A DNA stretch of 64,000 bases from NCBI RefSeq assembly GCF_014596525.1, contig NZ_MSJP01000008.1, forward strand, positions 181,550 through 245,549, given 5' to 3'. Position 1 is the first letter of the stretch, and the number at the start of each line of letters is the position of its first letter. The position numbers were made by a program, and so were the translations under genes. Origin of the DNA: Streptomyces sp. CBMA291 (GTDB taxonomy: Bacteria; Actinomycetota; Actinomycetes; Streptomycetales; Streptomycetaceae). The notes beneath the pieces are model-generated. The model was not told the DNA's origin. It searched no databases and saw only the letters and a program-made list of their open reading frames with translations. Below, piece after piece: positions 8,028 to 15,831 of this stretch.

Positions 8028-8279
8028 GACTCTTCCTGTCAGGCCTGAGCCGGCTGGGAGTTGGGGGAGGTACGGGAAGTCGTGCGGGGAGGCACGGGAA
8101 GGGTGTGCGGGGAGGCACAGGGGTGGTTCGGGGTGTTACGGGGGGGGTGGTGCGGGGACGGTGCGGTGGCGGTACGGGGGGGGTGACGGACCGGGACCGG
8201 AAGGCGGTCCGGGGGCCGGGGGCCGGGGTGGACGTCCGCCCGGGGGTGCGGGCGTCCGCCCCCGGCCTCCCGGGGGCCG
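8028..8279. other. G-rich spacer without gene
   Basis: This 252-bp gap on the plus strand is a run of GGGG-rich imperfect repeats (GGGGAGGCACGGG- and GGTGCGGGGACGG-like). No gene, hairpin or convincing promoter is seen, although the EamA start needs some upstream signal or read-through. Confidence 0.6.
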
Positions 8280-9893
8280 TCAGACCCCGACCGGCTCCGC
8301 CTCGCGCGCCGCGGCCACGAGGGCTTCCGTCGCGCGGACGTCGATCAGCGGCAGCACCGACTCCAGGAGCTGGGCCGCCCTGACCTTTCCGGTCGGGCTG
8401 TACGGGATGGCGTCGACCGGCACCACGTACGCCGGGAGGCAGGGCACCCGGCGCGAGCAGGCGGCGCTGACCGCCCGGTAGCCGCTCTCCTGCCGTTCGG
8501 GCGCGACCGGGGTGAAGGGCACGATCAGGACCTCGCCCGCACCGGCGAGCCGGGTCCGCAGGACGGCGGTCTCCCGGACGCAGGGCAGGTCCATCAGGTC
8601 CGCCTCAAGCCCGAAGATGTTGACGTCGAGCGGCTTGCCGCCCTCCGCCTTGGCGACGCCGTCGTTGCGTCCGGTGAGTTCGAGCCGCCCGCCCTCGTCG
8701 ACGAGACCGCTGTCGCCGGTGAGCAGGAACCGCTGGGTGCGCCCCCCGTAGTCGAGGGTCATGAACTCGGGCTCGCTGGTCGCGTAGCTGTCCATCAGCT
8801 GGTAGCTGGCTATGGCGACCCGGCCGCGGCTTCCCTTGGGCAGGGGCCGGTTCTCGGCGTCGAGGACGACGACGGTGTTGCCGGGCATCGGGCGGCCGGA
8901 GCGGGCGGGGGCCACGTGCAGTTCCTCGGGGCCGATCATGACGTTCACGCCGGTCTCGGTGGTCCCGTAGTAGAGGTGCAGGACGGGGCCGAGCCGGTCC
9001 CAGGCGTTGTTGATGACCCAGCGGTTGAGGTGGCGTCCGCCGGAGAGCACGAAGTGCAGCCGGGACGTCTTGTGCAGGTGCTCGGAGTCCGGGTGGGCGA
9101 CGACCCGGGCGAGGACGGGCGGCACCATGAGGGTGGTCGACACGCCCTCCTCCTGGATGATCCGTATCAGCTCCCCCGCGTCCTCGTGCGCGCCGAGGAC
9201 GACGGTGCCGCCGAGGGTGAGGAAGATGCGCGCCCAGCCCGGCCCGGAGGCGTGGTAGAGCGGCACGGTCACCAGGTGCACGTCCTCCTCGTCGAAGGCG
9301 TACTGGTCGACGAGGTCGGCGAATCTACGGGCCTCGAAGGAGGTGCGCCGGACGACCATCTTGGGCACGCCGCTGGTGCCGGAGGTGAAGGAGAAGGCCT
9401 CGAAGGGCTGCTCCACCGGCTGCGGGTCGCCGGGCGCCGACACGAGGAGGTCGGTGAAGCTGACCGAGACGGTCTTGCCGTCGGGCAGGTCGGCGGGCTC
9501 GCTGTCGATGAAGACGTCCAGGATGTCCCGGCCGCCCGGCCAGCCGCACTCCTCCACGAGGGCCCGGTGGGCCTTGGAGGTGATGACGACGGTCGGCTCC
9601 AGCTGGTCGAGCGCGGCGGCGGTGGCGACGGTCCCGGCGGTGTAGTCGAGGCCGACGCAGGGGATGCCGAGCGAGCTGACGGCGGCCATGGAGACCACCA
9701 GCTCCCAGCTGTTCTCGGCGAGGAAGACGGCTCGCGCGGGCCGCGTCTCGGGCAGCAGGTCCTGGATGGCGCAGGCCACCCGGCTGACCTTGTCGGCGAA
9801 GCTGGCCCAGGTCATCCGGGTCTCACCGTCGACGACGGCGATGCGCTGCGGCCAACGGGTGGCGTGCTTGCGGATGTCCGCGATCTTGATCAT
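8280..9893 (-). CDS. Acyl/aryl-CoA ligase-like adenylate-forming enzyme
   Basis: The product has 537 residues covering a full ANL enzyme: P-loop FSFTSGTSGVPK (168-178), YYGTTETG (308-315), TGDSG (392-396), hinge GRNDGVAKAEGGK (408-420) and catalytic K503 in SPTGKVR. It should adenylate a carboxylic acid and transfer it to CoA or a carrier protein. The hinge GRNDGVAK departs slightly from the usual GRxDDxIK. ATG 9893 has AGGAG at 8 nt. The gene is on the same strand as the decarboxylase upstream and the exporter downstream, consistent with one pathway in which an acid is activated. The substrate cannot be read from sequence. Confidence 0.82.
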   Translation of the reverse strand: MIKIADIRKHATRWPQRIAVVDGETRMTWASFADKVSRVACAIQDLLPETRPARAVFLAENSWELVVSMAAVSSLGIPCVGLDYTAGTVATAAALDQLEPTVVITSKAHRALVEECGWPGGRDILDVFIDSEPADLPDGKTVSVSFTDLLVSAPGDPQPVEQPFEAFSFTSGTSGVPKMVVRRTSFEARRFADLVDQYAFDEEDVHLVTVPLYHASGPGWARIFLTLGGTVVLGAHEDAGELIRIIQEEGVSTTLMVPPVLARVVAHPDSEHLHKTSRLHFVLSGGRHLNRWVINNAWDRLGPVLHLYYGTTETGVNVMIGPEELHVAPARSGRPMPGNTVVVLDAENRPLPKGSRGRVAIASYQLMDSYATSEPEFMTLDYGGRTQRFLLTGDSGLVDEGGRLELTGRNDGVAKAEGGKPLDVNIFGLEADLMDLPCVRETAVLRTRLAGAGEVLIVPFTPVAPERQESGYRAVSAACSRRVPCLPAYVVPVDAIPYSPTGKVRAAQLLESVLPLIDVRATEALVAAAREAEPVGV

Positions 9894-10099
9894 GGAGAGA
9901 GCTCCTGAAGTCGAAAGGTGCGGGGAGGACGAAGCCGGGGAGGTCGTACGGGGTGCGTGGGGCGCGTGCAGGGGGGCGTGGTGCGTGGGGCGCGTGCGGG
10001 TGCGCGGGGCGTGGGGCGTGGCTCCAGAGGTGCGGTGGGGGGATGCGGTACGGGGAGGGGTGCGGGTGCGGGTGCCCTAGGGGGTGGGGCCCTTAGGGG

Positions 10100-10336
10100 T
10101 GCGGGTCCGGGGTCCGGGGGTCAGCCGGGGTCCGGGGTCAATCGGGTCCCGAGGTCGGCCGGGCTCCGGGGGTCAGCCGGGCTCCGGGGTCAGCCGGATT
10201 CCTGGGTCAACTGACTCCGGCAATCGGCTAGTTCGTAAGTCAGCCGGTACCGGGGTCGTCCGGTCCCGGAGGTCAGCCGGGTCCGGGGTCAGCCGGGTCC
10301 GGGGCCATCCGGTTCAGGGGCCATCCGGTTCCGGGG
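10100..10336. repeat. Imperfect short tandem repeats (GGTCAGCCGG family)
   Basis: The 443-bp gap 9894-10336 holds no gene. Its first part is GTGCGGGG-rich. From about 10100 it is an array of degenerate 16-20 bp units around GGTCAGCCGGGTCCGGGG. The array runs directly into the stop codon of the decarboxylase gene (10337), whose last residues are encoded in similar repetitive DNA. Confidence 0.75.
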
Positions 10337-12064
10337 TCAGCCGGAGGTGGTGGCGCCCGCTGCGACGGCCGCGGTGGCGTTGGCCGCCGCCGTGACCGTG
10401 GCGGCGGTGGTGGCCGCCGCCGAGACGGCCGCCGCGGTGGCGGCGAGCCGTTCGGCGGTCAGCCCGCCGAGCCCCGCCGTCAGTTCGGCCGTCAGCTCGG
10501 CCGTGAGCGGCACCGCCAGGTCGGCCGTGAGCGGCACCCCGCCGGTCGCGGCGCCCCGCGCGGCCGGATCGCCCGCCGAGGCGGTCGGGTTGCGCAGGGT
10601 GTAGATCTCGCAGCCGCTGGACCGCAGCGAGTCGATCTGACTGAGCGTCCGCTCGCAGAGCTTCTCGCCGGGGACCGTGATGGGGATGCCGGGCGGGTAG
10701 GCGATGATGAAGTGCTCGGAGGTGCCCGCGGCGAGCGCGGCGGAGGCGCTGCGGTAGGTGCGCTGGATGGTGCGCAGGGCGTCGAGGAGCCGGAGCAGGG
10801 TCGCCTCGTCCACACCGATGTGGATGTGGAAGAGGACGGCGTCGCCGCTCTCCCGGGCGACGTACAGCGCGTACTCGTCGAAGAGCATCCGGCGGAAGTC
10901 CGCCGCCGTGATCCCGAGGGCGCTGATGTCGACGAGGACCCGGGTGGGGTCGTCGCTGACGAGCTGCTCGGCGTCGGTGAGGTGCCCGTCGGGTCCCAGC
11001 GGGCGGTACGCGGAGAGGCGCGGGTCCGTGGCGAGTTCGACGCGCAGGGTGCGGGCGAGGCCCAGGGAGCGCCCGAGCAGCATCTCCCCCTCGGTCTCGG
11101 CCTGGAGCCGGGCCAGGTCGAGGCTGGCGAGTACGGGCCAGCTGGGCGAGGTGGTGTGGTGCTGGAAGAGTGCCTGGGCGGTGCGCTCGCGGGCCTCTCC
11201 GTCACCGATGAGGTGCAGGTACGAGCCCTGGCGGAGCGCGGACATCGACTTGTGCGCGGAGTGGGTGACGGCGACGTTCATGTCGAACCGGGGGTCTCCG
11301 GCGCGGAGCGTCTCGACGGCGTGCAGCGCGGTGAGCGGGCGCAGCCGGGGGTGGAAGCGGTGGGCCGCGCCCCAGGCCTCGTCGACGAGGACGGAGACGC
11401 CGGGGTGGACGGAGGCCAGCTCGGCGAGGACCGTGGGGAGGTCGTAGCGGACGCCGTCGTAGGAGACGGCGGAGAGCACGACGGTGTCGTACGGGCGGCC
11501 CTCGACGGCGGCGGCGCGGAACATCTCCAGGAGCCTGGGGAGGTCGGCGTAGGTGCGGGGGCACTGGTCGCAGCAGTTCTGCATCGGCGCGTACGAGACG
11601 CTGACACCGAGCGAGTTGAGGGCGAAGTGCACCGACTGGTGGCAGGAGCGGTCCGCGAGGACCCGGGAGCCGGGCTGGGTCAGCGCGGTCAGGGCGACCC
11701 GGTTCGCGGTGCTGGTGCCGGCGGAGAGGAAGAACGTGGCGTCGGCGCCGAAGCTGCGGGCGGCGAGACGCTGGGCCTCCCGGAGCGGGCCCCTGGGCCG
11801 GAAGAAGGAGTCGAGCATCGTGCCGCTGTAGGACACGTCGGCCGCGAGCTGCGCGGCGCCGAAGAGCGCCTCGTAGGTCTCCCTCATGTGGGAGTCGCGG
11901 ATAGACCGGCCGTGCGAGAGGGGCAGCGCGTGGAACGTGGCGATGTCACGACGGGCGACTGCGAGCACGGCGTCAGCGAGGGGTGTGGTCCTGCCGTCCG
12001 GGTAGGCCCCGGAGCGAGCCGGCCGAGGGGCCGGCTCCGGAGTGGAGCTGGTGGATGCGGTCAT
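10337..12064 (-). CDS. PLP-dependent Orn/Lys/Arg decarboxylase-like enzyme
   Basis: The product has 575 residues. Fold-type I group III decarboxylase features are present: FFLSAGTSTANRVAL (111-125), H142 expected to stack on PLP, D228 in VDEAWGAAH, and the PLP lysine K272 in VTHSAHKSMSALRQ. ATG 12064 lacks a clear ribosome site. The family removes CO2 from lysine, ornithine or arginine, giving cadaverine, putrescine or agmatine. From about residue 470 the chain is shorter than canonical enzymes and becomes an Ala/Thr/Val tail (LTAELTAELTAGL and similar). An ARE-like operator lies just upstream (12078-12099), so butyrolactone control is likely. A role in making an amine building block for the ligase/exporter pathway is inference. 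Confidence 0.78.
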   Translation of the reverse strand: MTASTSSTPEPAPRPARSGAYPDGRTTPLADAVLAVARRDIATFHALPLSHGRSIRDSHMRETYEALFGAAQLAADVSYSGTMLDSFFRPRGPLREAQRLAARSFGADATFFLSAGTSTANRVALTALTQPGSRVLADRSCHQSVHFALNSLGVSVSYAPMQNCCDQCPRTYADLPRLLEMFRAAAVEGRPYDTVVLSAVSYDGVRYDLPTVLAELASVHPGVSVLVDEAWGAAHRFHPRLRPLTALHAVETLRAGDPRFDMNVAVTHSAHKSMSALRQGSYLHLIGDGEARERTAQALFQHHTTSPSWPVLASLDLARLQAETEGEMLLGRSLGLARTLRVELATDPRLSAYRPLGPDGHLTDAEQLVSDDPTRVLVDISALGITAADFRRMLFDEYALYVARESGDAVLFHIHIGVDEATLLRLLDALRTIQRTYRSASAALAAGTSEHFIIAYPPGIPITVPGEKLCERTLSQIDSLRSSGCEIYTLRNPTASAGDPAARGAATGGVPLTADLAVPLTAELTAELTAGLGGLTAERLAATAAAVSAAATTAATVTAAANATAAVAAGATTSG

Positions 12065-12077
12065 GGAGCTATGAAAT

Positions 12078-12099
12078 AAAAACCTTCGTGAAGGTATCA
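12078..12099. promoter_or_regulatory. ARE-like operator upstream of the decarboxylase gene
   Basis: The core is a perfect 14-bp dyad ACCTTC-GT-GAAGGT at 12082-12095 in an AT-rich patch that starts 14 bp before the decarboxylase start. On the decarboxylase strand it reads GATACCTTCACGAAGGT, sharing ATACCTTC and the GAA half with the receptor operator at 6214-6237. It probably overlaps the promoter and would allow repression by the ScbR-type protein. Confidence 0.65.
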
Positions 12100-12286
12100 A
12101 CTGTAATCAGCGAGCCTGATGGAGCCGGAACGAGGACGCCTTCCGGACCAGGAGTGATGACGGAGGGCGACGGGGGGCGCGGGGCGCGGCGGGGGCGCGA
12201 TCGAGGGTGCACGACCGGGGCGGGGCGGGACCGGGAGTGCGGATCCACGAGGCGGCCGCCTTCGGCGTTTCGCCGTCGCCGCGCCC

Positions 12287-12350
12287 TTGACAGCGCTACT
12301 CGGCACACGGGATGGTACGTGTGCCAGATGGTACGGGTACCTTACTAAAT
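12287..12350 (+). promoter_or_regulatory. Promoter/operator region of the VOC gene
   Basis: TTGACA at 12287-12292 followed 18 bp later by GATGGT (12311-12316) is a plausible sigma70-type promoter. GATGGTACG is directly repeated at 12311-12319 and 12327-12335, followed by GGTACGGGTACC and an AT-rich ACTAAATAGT dyad (12343-12352). These are candidate sites for the MarR or ScbR-type regulators. The rest of the 306-bp gap 12065-12370 holds no gene. Confidence 0.45.
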
Positions 12351-12370
12351 AGTCTTCGGAGGCAGTGAGG

Positions 12371-12823
12371 ATGGCTGTTCAGATTCGCGAGCTTCACCAC
12401 ATCGGGCTGGGGATGGGCAGCGCGACCGCCGATGCGGCGCGCGACTACTACCGCGACGTACTCAGCCTGACGCAGGACGCCGGGCGGTGGCACATTCCCG
12501 GCATCCACGGCTACTTCCTGGACATCCCCAGCGATGTGCAGATCCACCTGCTGGGCAGCGACGGGCCGTCGCCGTACAGCCAGGGGCCGGGCAAAGACCC
12601 CGTGGAGAACCACATCGCGCTGGCCGTCGACGACGTCCTGGAAGCCGAGGAAGAACTCAAGCGCCTCGGCGTGGACTACTTCACGCTCGACAACGTCGCC
12701 TCGCCGAACCTCAAGCAGCTCTTCCTGCGCGACCCCGCGAACAACCTCGTGGAGATCCACCAGCTCGGGTCGTGCCGGTGCCGCAAGAGCCAGCGCCCCG
12801 CGCCGGCCGGTCCCGCCGACTGA
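12371..12823 (+). CDS. VOC-superfamily (glyoxalase/extradiol dioxygenase fold) protein
   Basis: The product has 150 residues. ATG 12371 has GGAGG 9 nt upstream and is preferred to GTG 12365. Two beta-alpha-beta-beta-beta units give a metal site from H10 (ELHHIGLG), H81 (ENHIALAVDD) and E129 (NNLVEIHQ), the H-H-E pattern of VOC enzymes. Size is one VOC pair, about half of a classical extradiol catechol dioxygenase, so ring cleavage cannot be assumed; lyase, isomerase or small-dioxygenase roles are open. The C-terminus CRCRKSQRP is odd. It begins a plus-strand unit with the flavin reductase 22 bp downstream, next to an HpaH/HpaI-type pair, suggesting aromatic or oxo-acid metabolism. Confidence 0.78.
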   Translation: MAVQIRELHHIGLGMGSATADAARDYYRDVLSLTQDAGRWHIPGIHGYFLDIPSDVQIHLLGSDGPSPYSQGPGKDPVENHIALAVDDVLEAEEELKRLGVDYFTLDNVASPNLKQLFLRDPANNLVEIHQLGSCRCRKSQRPAPAGPAD

Positions 12824-12845
12824 CGCTTCACTCGGAAGAATCACC

Positions 12846-13517
12846 ATGCTCTTCGACATCGCCGCCATGGCCGTCAAGCCGCGCTACAACCTGCTGGCCT
12901 CGCTGATCGTTCCCCGGCCGATCGCCTGGGTCACCAGCGTGGACGCGCGCGGCCGGCTCAACGCGGCGCCTTTCTCCCTCTTCAACCTGGTATCGGGGAC
13001 TCCCCCCGTCGTGGTGCTCGGAATAGGCAACCGCGAAGAACGCCCGAAGGATTCCGCCCGCAACATCGTCGAAACCGGCGATTTCGTGATCAATCTGGTC
13101 AGTGAAGAACTGCTCGGGGCGATGAACGTCACCGCCGTCGAATTCGCCGAGGACGTCGACGAAATCGCCGAGGCGGGCCTCGCGACGATCCCGTCGCACG
13201 CCGTCGGTCCGCCGCGCATCGCGCGCAGTCCGGTCTCACTGGAATGCACCTACACGCGCACCGTCGAACTCGGCCAGGGCCGCAATCTGTTGATCGGCGA
13301 GATCGTCTACGCCCATGTCAGGGACGACGTGATCCTCAACCCGGACCGCGGATACATCGACGCGGCGCGGATGAACCTCGTGGGACGGATGCACGGCGGC
13401 GGCTGGTACACGACCACCACCACGCCTTTCCGTGTTCCCGGGATCCCGGCCGACGGATCACATCCGACCGCGTCTTCGCCGGACCCTCAGGAACCGGAGT
13501 CGGGGTCCTTGAGGTGA
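12846..13517 (+). CDS. Flavin reductase-like protein (DIM6/NTAB family)
   Basis: The product has 223 residues from ATG 12846, with GGAAG upstream. The flavin reductase-like domain is clear: LIVPRPIAWVTSVDARGR, NAAPFSLFNLVSGTPPVV, RPKDSARNIVETGDFVIN and later RNLLIGEIVYAHV. The protein probably binds FMN and reduces free flavin with NAD(P)H to supply a two-component monooxygenase; the ACAD-fold monooxygenase at 795-2240 is the nearest candidate partner. The last 35 residues are Pro/Ser-rich, and the 3' end overlaps the convergent MarR gene by 31 bp. Codon usage here (several GAA, AAT) is slightly less GC-biased than neighbours, possibly a sign of a separate origin. Confidence 0.8.
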   Translation: MLFDIAAMAVKPRYNLLASLIVPRPIAWVTSVDARGRLNAAPFSLFNLVSGTPPVVVLGIGNREERPKDSARNIVETGDFVINLVSEELLGAMNVTAVEFAEDVDEIAEAGLATIPSHAVGPPRIARSPVSLECTYTRTVELGQGRNLLIGEIVYAHVRDDVILNPDRGYIDAARMNLVGRMHGGGWYTTTTTPFRVPGIPADGSHPTASSPDPQEPESGSLR

Positions 13518-14080
13518 ACCCACAGCTTGCCGAGGATGCGCTGCAAGTCCTCGCGGTCGCGGTCGTCGAGCGTGGAGACCAGATCCCGGCACGCGTCCTC
13601 GAAAACCGGTACCGCGTCGGCCACGAAGTCCTCGCCGGTCGGCGTGATCTCGATGGGCGTGCTGCGGCGGTCCTGGACCTGCCGGGTCCGGGCGATGAGC
13701 CCGCGCTTCTCCAGCCAGTCGATCACCCCGGTGGCGCTGGCCTTGGAGATCCCGAGGTAGTCCGCGATCCCGCTGGGTGTCTGCCGCATTCCCCGCGACG
13801 TGTCGTCCTCGGCGGATTGCGCGGCGAAAATCATCAGGACGTCGAGCTTGTTCTCCGAGATGCCGAGCCGGTCCAGCCTGCGGTTCACCGCGGCGATCAC
13901 GTCGTCCGCCACCCAGAGCATGGTCAGACCGAGTGCGGCCGGGCTGATGTCGCGGTCCGGCGCGGACCGCGACAACACGCGCAGCACCGGGCTCATCGCC
14001 TCCGCCGCCGTCCGCTGGACACGACGGGTGCCCGACGGCCGCCGACGGCGTCCGGAAGCGCTGTTCTGTGGCAAGGACAT
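13487..14080 (-). CDS. MarR-family transcriptional regulator
   Basis: The product has 197 residues. The winged helix lies at about residues 95-165: QTPSGIADYLGISKASATGV, then LEKRGLIARTRQVQDRRST with the DRR wing typical of MarR. The N-terminal 30 residues are Arg/Ser-rich. It diverges from the hydratase-aldolase pair across 108 bp and converges on the flavin reductase. By position it is likely the local repressor of the catabolic-type genes, released by an aromatic or acid ligand, as HpaR is in 4-hydroxyphenylacetate clusters. A GC-rich dyad CCCAGG-N4-CCTGGG at 14131-14146 is a possible but weak operator. Confidence 0.8.
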   Translation of the reverse strand: MSLPQNSASGRRRRPSGTRRVQRTAAEAMSPVLRVLSRSAPDRDISPAALGLTMLWVADDVIAAVNRRLDRLGISENKLDVLMIFAAQSAEDDTSRGMRQTPSGIADYLGISKASATGVIDWLEKRGLIARTRQVQDRRSTPIEITPTGEDFVADAVPVFEDACRDLVSTLDDRDREDLQRILGKLWVHLKDPDSGS

Positions 14081-14188
14081 TCCCCCAGTCTAGGCCGCAC
14101 CCCGTAACTGCCGGGCCGTCAGCGCACCGGCCCAGGCGCCCCTGGGAACCGCCGAAAACAACCACGAACCGAACGGAGACAGACAGCA

Positions 14189-15016
14189 GTGCTGACCGCC
14201 GCCGAAATTCAGAACGTCGCCGAGCAACTGGAGAACGCGCAGATCACGCGTCAGCAGATCCGGCAGGTCTCGCTGTCGTATCCGCACATGACGATCGACG
14301 ACTCCTACGCCATCCAGCAAGCGTGGATGGCCATCAAAACCGAATCCGGGCAACGCGTTCGGGGCCACAAGATCGGCCTGACATCCCGTGCCATGCAGAT
14401 GTCGTCGAACATCACCGAACCCGACTACGGAGTTCTGCTCGACGACATGTTCTTCGCCGACGACGCGAACCTCCCCATGGATTCCTTCATCGTCCCCCGC
14501 GTCGAAGTGGAACTCGCCTTCGTCCTCGGCACCGAACTGTCCGGCCCGAACTGCGGCGTCGTGGACGTCCTCGACGCCACCCGCTACATCATGCCCGCAC
14601 TCGAAATCATCGACGCTCGCATAGAACAGCAGGACCGGGACACCGGCCGGACCCGGACGGTGCTGGACACCATCTCCGACAACGCGGCCAACGCCGGAGT
14701 GGTCCTGGGCGGACGGCCGGTGCGCCCGGCCGACGTCGACCTGCGGTGGGCCGGCGCGATCTGCTACCGCAACGCGGTGATCGAGGAGACCGGCGTCGCC
14801 GCGGGGGTGCTCAACCATCCGGCAGCCGGTGTCGCCTGGCTGGCGAACCGGCTGGCCGCCCGGGGCGTCGTGCTCGAACCCGGCCATGTGGTGCTGTCGG
14901 GATCGTTCACCCGCCCGGTCTTCGCCCACCCCGGGGACACCTTCCACGTCGACTACGGGCCGCTGGGTTCCCTCGCGTGCCGGTTCGGCACACGCACCGA
15001 AGGGGCAGGCGCATGA
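14189..15016 (+). CDS. hpaH: HpaH/MhpD-family 2-oxo-alkenoate hydratase
   Basis: The product has 275 residues from GTG 14189, with GGAG at 10 nt. It matches the hydratase/decarboxylase family of meta-cleavage pathways: [32 protein letters not shown] with the metal-binding acidic residues, LEIIDARI, and [18 protein letters not shown]. The similarity is strongest to 2-oxohept-4-ene-1,7-dioate hydratase (HpaH), which adds water across the alkene before aldol cleavage. The stop overlaps the aldolase start in ATGA, so the two steps are coupled. No HpaD, HpaE or HpaF homolog is in the window, so the natural substrate may not be the 4-hydroxyphenylacetate intermediate. Confidence 0.83.
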   Translation: MLTAAEIQNVAEQLENAQITRQQIRQVSLSYPHMTIDDSYAIQQAWMAIKTESGQRVRGHKIGLTSRAMQMSSNITEPDYGVLLDDMFFADDANLPMDSFIVPRVEVELAFVLGTELSGPNCGVVDVLDATRYIMPALEIIDARIEQQDRDTGRTRTVLDTISDNAANAGVVLGGRPVRPADVDLRWAGAICYRNAVIEETGVAAGVLNHPAAGVAWLANRLAARGVVLEPGHVVLSGSFTRPVFAHPGDTFHVDYGPLGSLACRFGTRTEGAGA

Positions 15017-15801
15017 ACGAGCACGCCTTCCTCCAGGCCGACCGGGAAGGCCCGTCGCTCGGCCTGTGGCTCGGCCTGGCCAACCCGTACACGGCCGAAC
15101 TCTGCGCGACCATCGGGTTCGACTGGGTGCTGGTCGACTCCGAGCACGCGCCCAACACCCTTCAGACCGTCGTCTCCCAACTCCAGGCGATCGCCGCGAC
15201 ACCCGCCGTACCGGTGGTGCGACCGCCGACCTCCCGGCCCGAGGCCATCAAGCGGTACCTCGACATCGGCGCGCGCACCCTCCTCCTGCCCATGATCGAC
15301 GGACCGGAGCAAGCCGCGGCGGCGGTCGCCGCCACGCGTTACCCGCCGGAGGGAACGCGCGGCGTCGGCAGCGCGCTGGCGCGCGCGTCGCGCTGGGGGC
15401 AGGACACGGAGTACCTGTCGACCGCGAACGACCGCACCTTCCTGATCGCGCAGATCGAGTCTCCGCAAGCCGTCGCCTCGATCGACGACATCGTGGCCGT
15501 GGAGGGGATCGACGCGATCTTCATCGGCCTGTCCGACCTCGCCGCGACGATGGGCCATCTCGGCGAGCCGACGCACGCCGGTGTCCTCGCGGCCTTCCGG
15601 TACGTGGCCCAACGCGCGCACCACGCGGGCAAACCCGTGGGCACCCTGGCCGGAAATGAGCGGCTCGCGACGATCGCCAAGGCGGCGGGCTGCCAGTTCA
15701 TCGCCGTGGGCACCGACGTCGGACTGCTCACCCGAGGGGGCGCGCAGCTCCTGAGCGCCCACCGGACCGCCGAGCGGCCCGCCCGGCCCGCCGTGTACTG
15801 A
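15013..15801 (+). CDS. hpaI: HpaI-type class II 4-hydroxy-2-oxo-acid aldolase
   Basis: The product has 262 residues. All functional residues known for E. coli HpaI are present at the same numbers: H45 (in VDSEHAPN), R70 (VVRPP), metal ligands E149 (QIES) and D175 ([10 protein letters not shown]). The barrel signatures [20 protein letters not shown] and [12 protein letters not shown] are intact. The enzyme splits 4-hydroxy-2-oxo acids into pyruvate and an aldehyde using a divalent metal. ATG 15013 overlaps the hydratase stop. Together they take a 2-oxo-alkenoate to pyruvate plus an aldehyde. The reaction class is secure; the physiological substrate is not. Confidence 0.88.
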   Translation: MNEHAFLQADREGPSLGLWLGLANPYTAELCATIGFDWVLVDSEHAPNTLQTVVSQLQAIAATPAVPVVRPPTSRPEAIKRYLDIGARTLLLPMIDGPEQAAAAVAATRYPPEGTRGVGSALARASRWGQDTEYLSTANDRTFLIAQIESPQAVASIDDIVAVEGIDAIFIGLSDLAATMGHLGEPTHAGVLAAFRYVAQRAHHAGKPVGTLAGNERLATIAKAAGCQFIAVGTDVGLLTRGGAQLLSAHRTAERPARPAVY

Positions 15802-15831
15802 ACGTCCGACGCGCACCACACGGTGGTCCGG

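Noticed and set aside
10100..10336. Possible CRISPR-like array
   Set aside because: The repeated units are 16-20 bp, degenerate and without unique spacers of constant length. The arrays at 596-738, 50641-50763 and 60925-61065 fail in the same way.
12371..12823. Calling the VOC gene an extradiol catechol dioxygenase (HpaD)
   Set aside because: The protein is only 150 residues with one H-H-E site; extradiol dioxygenases of this fold have about 300 residues and two domain pairs. It is kept as VOC-superfamily only.
14131..14146. CCCAGG-N4-CCTGGG dyad as MarR operator
   Set aside because: Such GC-rich 6-bp arms are common by chance at this base composition, so it is mentioned with the gene but not listed as a site.
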